Of a stretch of DNA of 57,703 bases, positions 25,229 through 33,362 are shown piece by piece; positions within the stretch are counted from its first letter, which is position 1; the number at the start of each line of letters is the position of its first letter. Source of the stretch: Spirochaetales bacterium. Lineage in GTDB: Bacteria > Spirochaetota > Spirochaetia > SZUA-6 > DRHE01. The translations under genes and the position numbers were made by a program. The notes beneath the pieces were generated by a model. It saw nothing but the letters and a program-made list of their open reading frames with translations, was not told the origin of the DNA and did not search any database. The DNA lies in NCBI GenBank assembly GCA_030604195.1, contig JAUVWI010000016.1:1-57703 (forward strand), read 5' to 3'.

Positions 25229-25969
25229 ATGAAATTAAAAGGTAAAATACTGATTGTCGATGATGAGCCTATTAATCTGGAATTTTTTGATGTTATGCTC
25301 AGCAAGTTGGGGTTTATTGTAGAGAAGGCAGCTGATGGGGAAGAAGCACTGGTAAAGGTGGTGGAAACCGATCCCGATCTGCTTATTTTAGATAATATCA
25401 TGCCCAAGCTGACAGGCTGGGAAGTGGCCAAGAAGCTAAAACAGGATAAAGAATTTCGCAAATACCGTCAGCTTCCGATCATTATGTTTTCTGCAATGGA
25501 TGAGGTTCAGGATAAAATTGATGGTCTCGAGCTGGGAGTTGATGATTATATTACCAAACCATTTAACTTTTCAGAAGTACTGGCCCGGATTCGGGCCGTG
25601 CTACGCAATAGAGATCTGTCACGTGAAATCTCCCGCAGGGAACGCCGGATTGCGGTAGTTGAGTCTTTGAATAATTCTCTGATCTTTTTTACCAAACATA
25701 TTAATAAACCGGTGACTAAATTGCTGGAAGCAGCAAAAAATCTGGACCCCGCTAATTGTGATGAAACAGTAAAATTTATAGAATTAACAAAGAAAGAGAG
25801 CCAGGAAATTTTGGCGACTCTGCGGGGGCTTGAAGATGAGATAAATGAACTTCAAACCAAGGAAGATAAGTTGAAGCGTGGTGATCTGACTGTAGAGGAT
25901 CTGGAAAAGAAACTGCGGAAGCACCTTAGAAATTGGAAAAAGCGTAATCAAAAACTGAACGGAGAATAA
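25229..25969 (+). CDS. Response regulator with long coiled-coil output
   Basis: A 246-residue protein: REC domain (about 5-128) with D11-D12, phospho-acceptor D55 and K110, then about 118 residues of charged helices with heptad character (SREISRRERR, then KKLRKHLRNWKKRNQ). A short segment, NNSLIFFTKHINKPV, faintly resembles a HisKA phospho-helix, but no ATPase domain follows. The output is therefore probably protein-protein contact. It heads a run with the TPR tail protein (3 bp on), bactofilin and cinA. No kinase is adjacent. Confidence 0.85.
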   Translation: MKLKGKILIVDDEPINLEFFDVMLSKLGFIVEKAADGEEALVKVVETDPDLLILDNIMPKLTGWEVAKKLKQDKEFRKYRQLPIIMFSAMDEVQDKIDGLELGVDDYITKPFNFSEVLARIRAVLRNRDLSREISRRERRIAVVESLNNSLIFFTKHINKPVTKLLEAAKNLDPANCDETVKFIELTKKESQEILATLRGLEDEINELQTKEDKLKRGDLTVEDLEKKLRKHLRNWKKRNQKLNGE

Positions 25970-25972
25970 AAA

Positions 25973-26194
25973 GTGATTACTGAAACCAAGAAGAAGGTCT
26001 TAGAGCTGTTTGGCGAAGGGCGCAAATGCTATAAACTGATGAAGTTCGCTGAAGCAAGGGATTTTTTTGCAAAAGCATTAAAAATAGATCCAACGGATGG
26101 ACCTTCAAAGGTATATTATGCGCGTTGCAAACATTACATTTCCAATCCGCCTGCCGATGATTGGGATGGTGTATTTGTAATGACAACAAAATAA
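25973..26194 (+). CDS. Small TPR-like protein resembling the adenylate-cyclase C-terminal tail
   Basis: A 73-residue protein with a GTG start and GGAG eight nt upstream, inside the end of the preceding gene. It is one TPR-like helix pair (FAEARDFFAKALKIDPTDG) followed by PSKVYYARCKHYISNPP and ADDWDGVFVMTTK. This exact kind of ending is common at the C-terminus of class III adenylate/guanylate cyclases with CHASE2 or similar inputs; here it stands alone. It probably mediates protein contact with the response regulator next to it. Family assignment is from memory of that tail pattern. Confidence 0.7.
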   Translation: MITETKKKVLELFGEGRKCYKLMKFAEARDFFAKALKIDPTDGPSKVYYARCKHYISNPPADDWDGVFVMTTK

Positions 26195-26201
26195 GGTGAT
26201 T

Positions 26202-26615
26202 ATGTCTAAGAATAATGATCACAAAGGTTTTGAAAAGACCGCTACAACTTTAGGTAGAGAAACAAACTTTGACGGAACACTAAAATTTAAGGATTCCCTG
26301 AAAATTGACGGTAATTTTGAAGGTGAAATTATTTCATCCGGTTATCTCTTTATTGAGAATGGAGCGGTAGTAAAGGCGGATATACGAGTAGGCTCTATTG
26401 TAATCGGGGGAGTAGTCAGGGGTAATATTGAAGCTGCAGAGAAGCTGGAAATGCTCAGCACAGGGCAGGTATTTGGAAATATTCGAACAGCTAAGTTGAA
26501 AATAGCCGACGGTGTGGTTTTCGACGGGAAATGTGAAATGATTAAGAATTCCGATGCTATCGATGTTTTTTCAGCCGGAGTGCAGAAGATAAAAAAAACA
26601 ACGCAGAGTGTCTAA
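26202..26615 (+). CDS. Bactofilin
   Basis: A 137-residue bactofilin (DUF583): a short polar N-terminus, then a right-handed beta-helix core with repeating pattern LKFKDSLKIDGNFEGEI, GYLFIENGAVVKADI and GSIVIGGVVRGNIEAAEKLE, then a charged tail. Bactofilins polymerise without nucleotide into membrane-associated filaments that organise cell shape or polar machinery. The ATG at 26202 has AAGG five nt upstream; the GTG two codons earlier is less likely. The last 8 bp overlap cinA. Confidence 0.9.
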   Translation: MSKNNDHKGFEKTATTLGRETNFDGTLKFKDSLKIDGNFEGEIISSGYLFIENGAVVKADIRVGSIVIGGVVRGNIEAAEKLEMLSTGQVFGNIRTAKLKIADGVVFDGKCEMIKNSDAIDVFSAGVQKIKKTTQSV

Positions 26616-27831
26616 CAACAAACCCAGGGCAATTGTTCTTTCGGTAGGCACTGAGCTTACCGAGGGCATCATTCTTAACAGCCATCTCCAATATCTAAGT
26701 TCCTGTCTCAACAGGCTGGGTTTTATGGTTATTCGTGGAATTCAAATTCCGGATATTCTAGGTGTTTTTAAAGCTGAGCTGGGTCGGGCTGCTGAAGAGT
26801 GCTCCTTGATAATAGTCACCGGCGGTTTGGGGCCGACATCAGATGATCTGACCAGGGAAGCAATAGCTGAAGCTGCAGGCACTGAACTTGTTTTTCAACA
26901 ATCTATCTGGGAGGATTTAAAGAAACGTTACTCAGGGCAAAAAATTGCGGAAACAAACAGGAAGCAGGCTTATATTCCCCAAGGTTTTAAGATACTGAAA
27001 AACCCGGTAGGTTCGGCGCCAGGGTTTTATGGGAGGATCAATAAAAGCCTGATTATTGCCTTACCGGGCCCGCCGGGAGAATTGGAGGCAATGTACACAT
27101 CCGGAGTGGAAAGGTTGATAGAGAATCTCTTCTCTTTAACGGTGGAGCAGGTTCTAACCGGAACAGCCATGCTAATACCTGAATCCAGGCTTGAAGAAGA
27201 ATTGCAGAAATGCCCCGGCAGAAGTGTTACGTGGGGAACCAGGGTGACTGATGATCGAATTGCTTTTTACCTTCGCGGAGGTAGTGAGGAAGAGCGGAAA
27301 GCTGTCTTCTCCTGCCTGCAGGAATCTTTCGGTTCTCTCTATATAAGGAGGGGGGATGTTGAACCTGCGCAGCTCCTTTCCCGTGCCCTGCGGTCACAGG
27401 GTCTTAAGATAGCTCTTGCAGAATCGTGTACCGGCGGTTTGCTGGGAAAATGGCTTACTGATCTACCCGGAAGCTCCGATATTTTTTGGGGGGGGGTAAC
27501 GGCCTATTCAATCCAGGCTAAGATTGATCTTTTGGGCATTGACAACAGGCTGGTGGCAGAATATGGTGCAGTATCATCAGAAACAGCGGCTGCGATGACA
27601 GAAGCAATACTGAAGCATTGCCAGGCTGATGTAGGGTTGGCAGTGACCGGAATTGCCGGACCCGGAGGGGGAACCGCGCAAAAACCGGTTGGTACCGTGT
27701 GGATTTCTTTTAAATGGGGAGATAGAAAACCGCTATGCCGGCTGTTTCAGTTTCACGGATCCCGGGATCAAATACGGAGGAAAACAGCAGTAGCAGCTTT
27801 TCTGTTAGCTGAAAGCGAACTGAAAGGATGA
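26608..27831 (+). CDS. cinA: CinA-like nicotinamide-nucleotide amidase/pyrophosphatase
   Basis: A 407-residue two-domain CinA. The N-terminal COG1058 domain (1-170) has SVGTELTEGIILNSH and TGGLGPTSDDLTREAIAE; the C-terminal PncC domain (about 245-400) has LAESCTGGLLGKWLTDLPGS and VTGIAGPGGGT. CinA proteins recycle NMN to NaMN and cut ADP-ribose. The GTG start lies within the end of the bactofilin gene, so it is translationally coupled. Residues of both active sites look intact. Confidence 0.93.
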   Translation: MSNNKPRAIVLSVGTELTEGIILNSHLQYLSSCLNRLGFMVIRGIQIPDILGVFKAELGRAAEECSLIIVTGGLGPTSDDLTREAIAEAAGTELVFQQSIWEDLKKRYSGQKIAETNRKQAYIPQGFKILKNPVGSAPGFYGRINKSLIIALPGPPGELEAMYTSGVERLIENLFSLTVEQVLTGTAMLIPESRLEEELQKCPGRSVTWGTRVTDDRIAFYLRGGSEEERKAVFSCLQESFGSLYIRRGDVEPAQLLSRALRSQGLKIALAESCTGGLLGKWLTDLPGSSDIFWGGVTAYSIQAKIDLLGIDNRLVAEYGAVSSETAAAMTEAILKHCQADVGLAVTGIAGPGGGTAQKPVGTVWISFKWGDRKPLCRLFQFHGSRDQIRRKTAVAAFLLAESELKG

Positions 27832-28108
27832 AATCACTATGTTTAGAGGAAAATTCTAGATAGCCATGCTATTACCTTTGAAATTTTGCGCCTTCAGCGC
27901 AAAAAATAATCAAGTCCAGCGCCCGAATATATTATGTTGGACTTTTACTTTAGGAACTTCGGTTGCGGATGTAATCTGCGCTGGGTTTGACTTGACAATT
28001 TCAATGTTTATTAATATAATAGTTACTAAAGATTCTGCTAACCGAATAATATCCGAATAATAAATTCAATCCCGAAAGAATATGTGAAGTTAGTTTACGG
28101 GGAGTTAG
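27832..28108 (+). promoter_or_regulatory. rho leader with a perfect consensus promoter
   Basis: This 277-bp stretch has no convincing gene. TTGACA (27992-27997), a 17-nt spacer and TATAAT (28015-28020) match the sigma-70 consensus exactly, giving an mRNA leader of about 80 nt. Upstream, TTTTGCGC and GCGCAAAA (27884-27904) form an 8-bp hairpin with a 5-nt loop, but A's, not T's, follow it. Rho is autoregulated in E. coli through its leader; a similar role for this leader is possible. Confidence 0.7.
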
Positions 28109-29950
28109 ATGGTAATAATCCGAAAGAAAAAGAACTCAGGCAATGGTGAAGGTAGAGACGAATCTCTGCATGGTATGCAGAATGAATTTGAGCTGGTATC
28201 ATCCGGGAATGATGAGAATGTTATTCCCTCACAGCAGGTTGAAGAGAGTCCATCAGTAGATGAAGCTCCGCTTTTCCCTCCTGGAGTTCCTGGAGAGGAA
28301 TACGCCGGCCTTGCTGAAGCTCCAGGAATTGAGAAAAATAATAAAAAAGGGCGGAAAAAAAAGATCCGGGTTGAGCTTATTAAGGAACCCGATCCGTCAT
28401 TGAGTGAGCCGGAAAGTGGACCGCAGCCGCAAAAAGAGACGGAAACTGCAAATGATAGGATTAATTCTAAACCACGCCCTTCTGTTTCTCAAGATACAAT
28501 AGCGGAATCTGCAGTTGGTAAAGGTATGGAATCGAGTGAATTTGTTTCTGAGGCTGCTGCTAATACCACTGCGCCGTCAAATATCAGGAGAGGAAACCGG
28601 GGTAATAAAGATAGACGGGGTTTACATAACTCTGGTAAAGTCAACAAGCATCGAAATATTTCTGAAGAGCTGGAAAAACTGCGTATCAACGATCTGATCC
28701 GCATGAATATGCCCGAATTACGTACTCTGGCCGTAGAAAAAGGTATCAGTCAAGAAGCTCTGATATCTATGAAAAAGCAGGAGCTTATTTTCAATATACT
28801 GAAGCTCCATACAGAACAGGGCGGCCAGATATATGCCTATGGAGCTCTTGAAACCCTTCCGGATGGTTATGGTTTTCTCCGCTCTCCCCATTACAGCTAT
28901 CTTCCCGGTCCTGATGATATCTATATTTCACCTTCGCAGATCCGGCTGTTTAATCTAAAAACCGGTGATACAGTTTCCGGGCAGATCAGGCCCCCCAAAG
29001 ATGGTGAGCGGTTTTTTGCCATGCTTCGGGTTGAGAGTGTAAACCTTGATGATCCGGTAATAGCCCAGACCCGAATTCCCTTTGATAACCTGACACCGCT
29101 CTATCCTGACCAGATGATTAATCTGGAAATATCAACTAAACCCCTCTCTACCAGGATGATTAATCTCTTCTCTCCTATTGGCAAGGGTCAAAGGGGGCTT
29201 ATTGTTTCGCCGCCGAGAACAGGTAAAACGATAATTTTGCAGCAGATTGCCAATGCCATTACTAAAAATCATCCGGAGATATTCGTAATTGTGCTTTTAA
29301 TCGATGAACGTCCTGAAGAAGTCACGGATATGCAGCGTAATGTTAAGGGAGAGGTAGTATCTTCGACCTTTGATGAGCAGGCAACCAGACATGTACAGGT
29401 AGCAGAGATGGTTATCGAAAAGGCAAAGCGCCTGGTAGAGCATAAGAAAGATGTGGTAATACTCTTAGATTCAATTACCCGTCTGGCCCGCGCTTATAAT
29501 CAAACCGTACCGACTTCCGGTAAAATACTGTCTGGTGGTGTTGACTCGAATGCTCTGCACAAGCCCAAGCGCTTTTTCGGAGCAGCCCGTAACATTGAAG
29601 AGGGAGGGAGCCTTACTATTATTGCCACTGCGCTAATTGAAACGGGCAGCCGTATGGATGAAGTCATTTTTGAGGAGTTCAAAGGTACGGGTAATATGGA
29701 GATCAATCTGGACCGGAGACTTTCTGATCGCAGGCTCTATCCGGCAATCAATATCAAGAGATCAGGTACCCGGAAAGAGGAGCTTCTCTTAACGGAAGAA
29801 GAATTAAGCAAGATGTGGGTCCTGCGCAAGGTAATTAATCCCATGGATGATGTGGAAATTATTGAGCTGCTGATTGACAGAATGCTGAAAACCAAGAATA
29901 ATGAGGCTTTCATGAAGTCAATGAATACTTCATCGGTGGTGGAAAGCTGA
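28109..29950 (+). CDS. rho: Transcription termination factor Rho
   Basis: A 613-residue Rho. The core starts near residue 190 with the Rho N-terminal helix bundle ([20 protein letters not shown]), then the cold-shock-like RNA-binding domain ([10 protein letters not shown]), and the ATPase with Walker A PPRTGKTI near 368-375, Walker [18 protein letters not shown] and the Q/R-loop region ending in [19 protein letters not shown]. The first 190 residues are a low-complexity, highly charged insert (many E, N, K, P), as seen in several high-GC bacteria and some others. It has its own consensus promoter, and rpmE follows after 39 bp. Confidence 0.96.
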   Translation: MVIIRKKKNSGNGEGRDESLHGMQNEFELVSSGNDENVIPSQQVEESPSVDEAPLFPPGVPGEEYAGLAEAPGIEKNNKKGRKKKIRVELIKEPDPSLSEPESGPQPQKETETANDRINSKPRPSVSQDTIAESAVGKGMESSEFVSEAAANTTAPSNIRRGNRGNKDRRGLHNSGKVNKHRNISEELEKLRINDLIRMNMPELRTLAVEKGISQEALISMKKQELIFNILKLHTEQGGQIYAYGALETLPDGYGFLRSPHYSYLPGPDDIYISPSQIRLFNLKTGDTVSGQIRPPKDGERFFAMLRVESVNLDDPVIAQTRIPFDNLTPLYPDQMINLEISTKPLSTRMINLFSPIGKGQRGLIVSPPRTGKTIILQQIANAITKNHPEIFVIVLLIDERPEEVTDMQRNVKGEVVSSTFDEQATRHVQVAEMVIEKAKRLVEHKKDVVILLDSITRLARAYNQTVPTSGKILSGGVDSNALHKPKRFFGAARNIEEGGSLTIIATALIETGSRMDEVIFEEFKGTGNMEINLDRRLSDRRLYPAINIKRSGTRKEELLLTEEELSKMWVLRKVINPMDDVEIIELLIDRMLKTKNNEAFMKSMNTSSVVES

Positions 29951-29989
29951 GGCGAAGCCGAATGAAGTTGATGCTTAGGGGGTAATAGA

Positions 29990-30193
29990 TTGAAAAAAGG
30001 TATTCATCCTAAATATGCGGAAACAACCATAACCTGTGTATGTGGAAATATTATAGAAACACGTTCTACGGTAAAAAAAATAGATACGGAAATATGTTCC
30101 AACTGTCATCCATTCTTTACCGGTAAACAGAAGCTGGTTGATACAGCCGGGCGGGTAGAACGCTTTAAGAAGAGATATAATATAAACGAGTAA
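29990..30193 (+). CDS. rpmE: 50S ribosomal protein L31 (zinc-binding form)
   Basis: A 67-residue L31 of the zinc-containing type, with C16-x-C18 and C36-x2-C39. It begins [16 protein letters not shown], typical of the family. The start codon is TTG with AGGGGG seven nt upstream. rho-rpmE adjacency is common in several phyla. The presence of all four cysteines means this copy needs zinc. Confidence 0.95.
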   Translation: MKKGIHPKYAETTITCVCGNIIETRSTVKKIDTEICSNCHPFFTGKQKLVDTAGRVERFKKRYNINE

Positions 30194-30270
30194 CCAGAGC
30201 GGTTAGAATAGACTTCTTAATTTTTCCTTGAAAAGAGCATTCATCAAGAAAATCTTTCTGTAGCGGATAT

Positions 30271-30699
30271 TCACTGCAGTGTGATTAATTTTTCTGCCAT
30301 CAGGCGGATGCGACAGGAAAGAGAAATTAGAAAGCGTTTGGTCCATTGAGGGCTGGCTGAGAAAATATCGGCAAAATTCTCTTTAGAAAATACAAGCGCT
30401 TTAACCGGCCCCTTGGTAATCACTGTAGCTGAACGAACCGAGCGGTCGAAAAAGCTCATCTCGCCTATCAATTCACCGCTGCCCAGAGTTGCCAGAACTT
30501 TGTACTTTTTCCCCATTTTTCGGGTTATATAAACCTCTCCGGAAAGGAGCCAGTATATTTCCTGTTTGGTCTCACCTTCCTTGATCAGGATTGTTTTATC
30601 AGGAAATTCTCTTCCGAATTTTTCTTTAACATGCTCATCGATAGCCTCTTCAGCCTGAAAGGCAATCTTCATGATGTCATTGTATTCTTTTGCCTGCAT
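30271..30699 (-). CDS. Cyclic-nucleotide-binding domain protein
   Basis: A 142-residue single-domain protein. The cNMP-binding beta-roll is visible in IYWLLSGEVYITRKMG and in the phosphate-binding cassette GELIGEMSFFDRSVRSATV, which keeps the G-E pair and an R in the usual place. There is no DNA-binding domain after it, so it is not a Crp regulator. It lies 6 bp downstream of a second, more diverged cNMP-like gene on the same strand; the two probably form a heteromer or sensory pair (inference). It converges on rpmE. Confidence 0.8.
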   Translation of the reverse strand: MQAKEYNDIMKIAFQAEEAIDEHVKEKFGREFPDKTILIKEGETKQEIYWLLSGEVYITRKMGKKYKVLATLGSGELIGEMSFFDRSVRSATVITKGPVKALVFSKENFADIFSASPQWTKRFLISLSCRIRLMAEKLITLQ

Positions 30700-30705
30700 T
30701 ATTTC

Positions 30706-31116
30706 TTACCTTTTTATAAGACCGATTTTTTCTCCGAATTCAGCGTTTAAAATGCGAAGCAACCGGGTTAATCCGGTTATTGAAGCCAGGGCCAGTTCCC
30801 AGGAAACCCCGGAAGCAAGCTCAAAATTTTCCAGATCCCAACTATAGAGTATGGATGTTTCCATGGCAAATGCTGAAGTCAACCGGTTACATTCCGCTAA
30901 TGGCTCCACCAGTCCGAAGATTGAATCCGGGTGCAGGTATATGGGGAACTTTGCGCCGCCGGCCAGAGTGATCTCAATTTTAATCAGTCCGGCAGTAATG
31001 AAAAATATTGGTTTATTCTCATTTGGATCTCCGGCTTTATAGATAACTGTGCCGGCTGGAAATATTATTTCTTCACCATACGGCAGGTAAGATTCCATAT
31101 ATTTTCTTTTCGACAC
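30706..31116 (-). CDS. Diverged Crp-type sensory domain protein
   Basis: A 136-residue protein with the same fold pattern as its neighbour: YGEEIIFPAGTVIYKAGDPN, FFITAGLIKIEI and FGLVEPLAECNRLTSAFAME. The cassette lacks the glycine-glutamate and arginine of true cNMP binders, so it may not bind cyclic nucleotides. No DNA-binding domain follows. The GTG start has AAGG seven nt upstream. It is divergent from galK, with 81 bp between. Confidence 0.7.
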   Translation of the reverse strand: MSKRKYMESYLPYGEEIIFPAGTVIYKAGDPNENKPIFFITAGLIKIEITLAGGAKFPIYLHPDSIFGLVEPLAECNRLTSAFAMETSILYSWDLENFELASGVSWELALASITGLTRLLRILNAEFGEKIGLIKR

Positions 31117-31197
31117 AAATTAACCTTTTTATTGAATACTTTTACCTTTTCCATTACTATAAACTGCTATTGCGATTATTTCTAAGCGGAGATATGG

Positions 31198-32352
31198 ATG
31201 GAAGATATTATTAGGTCTCATGAAGAGATCTATGGAGAAAAACCTCTGGTTATTGCCTCAGCTCCAGGGCGAGTGAACCTTATAGGTGAGCATACTGACT
31301 ATAATGATGGTTTTGTACTGCCCATGGCTATTGATTTTACCGTTATGGTTGCCGTATCACCAAGAAAGGATCAGAATCTTAAATTTTATTCAGTGGATTT
31401 TGAGGATAAGAAACGAACCAGTATTCCCAACCTGCGTTATAAAAGAGAAGACAGGTGGGCAAATTACCCTAAAGGAATGATCAATGTAATCTTAAGGAAA
31501 GGCTACACAGTTGGGGGTATTAATTTAACTGTTAAGGGTAATGTGCCGGTAAGCGCCGGGCTTTCTTCTTCAGCAGCATTGGAAATAGCAACGGGCTTTG
31601 CTATACGGGAGTTATTTAAGCTGGATATTTCCGAACTTGAAATGGCTGTAGTTGCGCGGGATGCAGAAGAGAGTTTTGTCGGTGTCCACTGCGGTATAAT
31701 GGATCAATTTATTTCCTGTTTAGCCCGGGAAGGGCATGTGATGCTTATTGATACCCGCACCCTTGAATACCAGCAAATTCCTCTAAAATTGGCTACTGCT
31801 AAAATAATGATTACCAATTCAAACGTACCGCGGGCGCTGATTGATTCAGAATATAATCAACGCCGAGAAGAGTGTGAAAAGTGTGTTACTTTACTCAATA
31901 CAAGAAAAAACGGCTCCGCTTTGAGGGATTATACGGCGGCTGATCTTCGGGACTCTCTGGGCTTAATTCCTGAATCTACCCGCAAAAGGTGTCTCCATGT
32001 GGTTGAGGAAAACCAGCGTGTTCTGGATGCTGAAAAAGCGCTGAAGCGAAATAAATTTTCCGTTCTCGGTAAATTAATGAACCGTTCACACGAGAGCTTA
32101 CGGGATCTCTATGAAGTAACCTGCCCCGAGCTTGACTGGCTGGTTAAGCGGGCCTGGGAAACGGAAGGAGTCTACGGCTCAAGAATGACCGGCGCGGGTT
32201 TCGGCGGCTGCACCGTAAGCATTATTGAGGAAGGGTCAATTCAGCTGTATAAGGAAAGAATTGAACAGTATGAAAGAATTTTTTCCTTCAAACCTGAAAT
32301 ATACATATGCAAGCCCAGAGGCGGAGCGAAAATAATATATTCGAGTCTTTAA
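31198..32352 (+). CDS. galK: Galactokinase
   Basis: A 384-residue GHMP kinase. The galactokinase signature GRVNLIGEHTDYNDGFVLPM (26-45) is complete; the ATP loop PVSAGLSSSAALE (about 116-128) and the C-terminal RMTGAGFGGCTVSIIEEG follow. It phosphorylates galactose to galactose-1-phosphate (Leloir pathway). No galT or galE is adjacent. A GGAG stands before the ATG at 31198. surE follows after 7 bp. With glf at the far end of the window it hints at galactose and galactofuranose use. Confidence 0.95.
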   Translation: MEDIIRSHEEIYGEKPLVIASAPGRVNLIGEHTDYNDGFVLPMAIDFTVMVAVSPRKDQNLKFYSVDFEDKKRTSIPNLRYKREDRWANYPKGMINVILRKGYTVGGINLTVKGNVPVSAGLSSSAALEIATGFAIRELFKLDISELEMAVVARDAEESFVGVHCGIMDQFISCLAREGHVMLIDTRTLEYQQIPLKLATAKIMITNSNVPRALIDSEYNQRREECEKCVTLLNTRKNGSALRDYTAADLRDSLGLIPESTRKRCLHVVEENQRVLDAEKALKRNKFSVLGKLMNRSHESLRDLYEVTCPELDWLVKRAWETEGVYGSRMTGAGFGGCTVSIIEEGSIQLYKERIEQYERIFSFKPEIYICKPRGGAKIIYSSL

Positions 32353-32359
32353 TTTACCC

Positions 32360-33103
32360 ATGAAAATGTTATTAACCAATGATGATGGCCTTGACAGCCC
32401 CGGACTGCAATTATTAAAAAAATCTTTAGAGCGAAAGCATGATATCTGGGTAATCGCACCGGATGGTAATAGAAGCGGCAGTTCCCATTCTATTACCATT
32501 AATGGGCCGACAAAGCTGAAACAAAAGGGTAAACAGGAGTTTGTCTGCTCCGGCACACCTGTGGATTGTGTTATACTGGGACTGAATGGCATTATTCGGG
32601 AGAATATCGACCTGGTAATATCCGGCATCAATCTGGGCCCGGACCTGGGCACGGACATTGTATATTCCGGTACGGCAGCAGCGGCAAGACAGGCTGCTCT
32701 TATGAATAAACCGGGCATAGCGCTTTCTCTGGGTACCTATACACCTCCCTTTAATTTTGACTATCCGGTAAGCTTTATTTCTAAAAATTTGGAACTTATT
32801 TATTCTCTATGGTCTGATGATCACTTCCTGAATATAAATTTTCCCAATAACCATTCTTCAGAATCGAAGCCCAGGTTAACCTTCCCCACCAGGCGAATTT
32901 ACAGGGATGAAATAGTTCATTTCGAGGCGCCTGATGGCTCGGTCTATTGTTTTTTGGGAGGTGAAACTCCCGGGTCGAATATGGAGGAGGGAAGTGATTA
33001 CCAGATTATTAAGATGGGTGATATTTCCCTTTCGCCTATACTGATTCATCCTGTAAATCATGGAATTGAAGAGAGGTATGGCCGGGCCCGGTTCCAATTA
33101 TAA
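32360..33103 (+). CDS. surE: 5'/3'-nucleotidase SurE
   Basis: A 247-residue SurE. LLTNDDGLDSPGL gives the metal ligands D8 and D9; APDGNRSGSSHSIT supplies the conserved serine; GTPVDCVILGL and SGINLGPDLGTDIVYSGT complete the active site. The enzyme removes phosphate from nucleoside monophosphates and is linked to stationary-phase survival. It follows galK by 7 bp and likely shares its transcript. Confidence 0.94.
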   Translation: MKMLLTNDDGLDSPGLQLLKKSLERKHDIWVIAPDGNRSGSSHSITINGPTKLKQKGKQEFVCSGTPVDCVILGLNGIIRENIDLVISGINLGPDLGTDIVYSGTAAAARQAALMNKPGIALSLGTYTPPFNFDYPVSFISKNLELIYSLWSDDHFLNINFPNNHSSESKPRLTFPTRRIYRDEIVHFEAPDGSVYCFLGGETPGSNMEEGSDYQIIKMGDISLSPILIHPVNHGIEERYGRARFQL

Positions 33104-33139
33104 AATCCTTCAGTCTCTTTTTAAAAAGGTCGAAAATGA

Positions 33140-33159
33140 TTAAGGAGAATTAAGGAGAA
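33140..33159 (+). repeat. Tandem duplication of a Shine-Dalgarno-bearing 10-mer
   Basis: TTAAGGAGAA occurs twice head to tail directly before the 56-residue gene, so there are two ribosome binding sites. The second is placed correctly for the ATG at 33164. The first would be placed for nothing but falls within a 5-codon frame (ATG at 33136). Confidence 0.9.
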
Positions 33160-33163
33160 AGAA

Positions 33164-33334
33164 ATGGAAGTGCAAAGCATTCCTTCGACCACCATAACCT
33201 TTTCGGCAAAGTCTGCGGCCCAGATGAACCAGCTGATTGAATTGGAACAGATAAAAAGGATTCTCTACCTGGGTGTTAAAAGTTCAGTAAAAACTTTAGA
33301 TGAGCAGGATCATTCTGTAGATACCTTTGCCTAA
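33164..33334 (+). CDS. 56-residue protein of unknown function
   Basis: A short gene with a strong ribosome binding site. The peptide begins MEVQSIPSTTITFSAKSA and continues with a helix, AQMNQLIELEQIKRILYLG, and an acidic end. It has no signal peptide or membrane segment. I do not recognise the family. Placement between surE (60 bp before) and the exported TPR/NHL/VWA protein (28 bp after) on the same strand, with good codon structure, supports a real gene. A regulatory or structural partner of the next gene is possible but unsupported. Confidence 0.65.
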   Translation: MEVQSIPSTTITFSAKSAAQMNQLIELEQIKRILYLGVKSSVKTLDEQDHSVDTFA

Positions 33335-33362
33335 TACCTTATATTGAGGTATAATAACCTCT

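Noticed and set aside
27884-27904. Hairpin TTTTGCGC/GCGCAAAA as the cinA terminator
   Set aside because: The T-run is on the wrong side for plus-strand termination, so I mention it only within the rho leader.
27866-28060. 64-codon frame between cinA and rho
   Set aside because: It has no ribosome binding site, an odd composition, and it runs through the perfect rho promoter.
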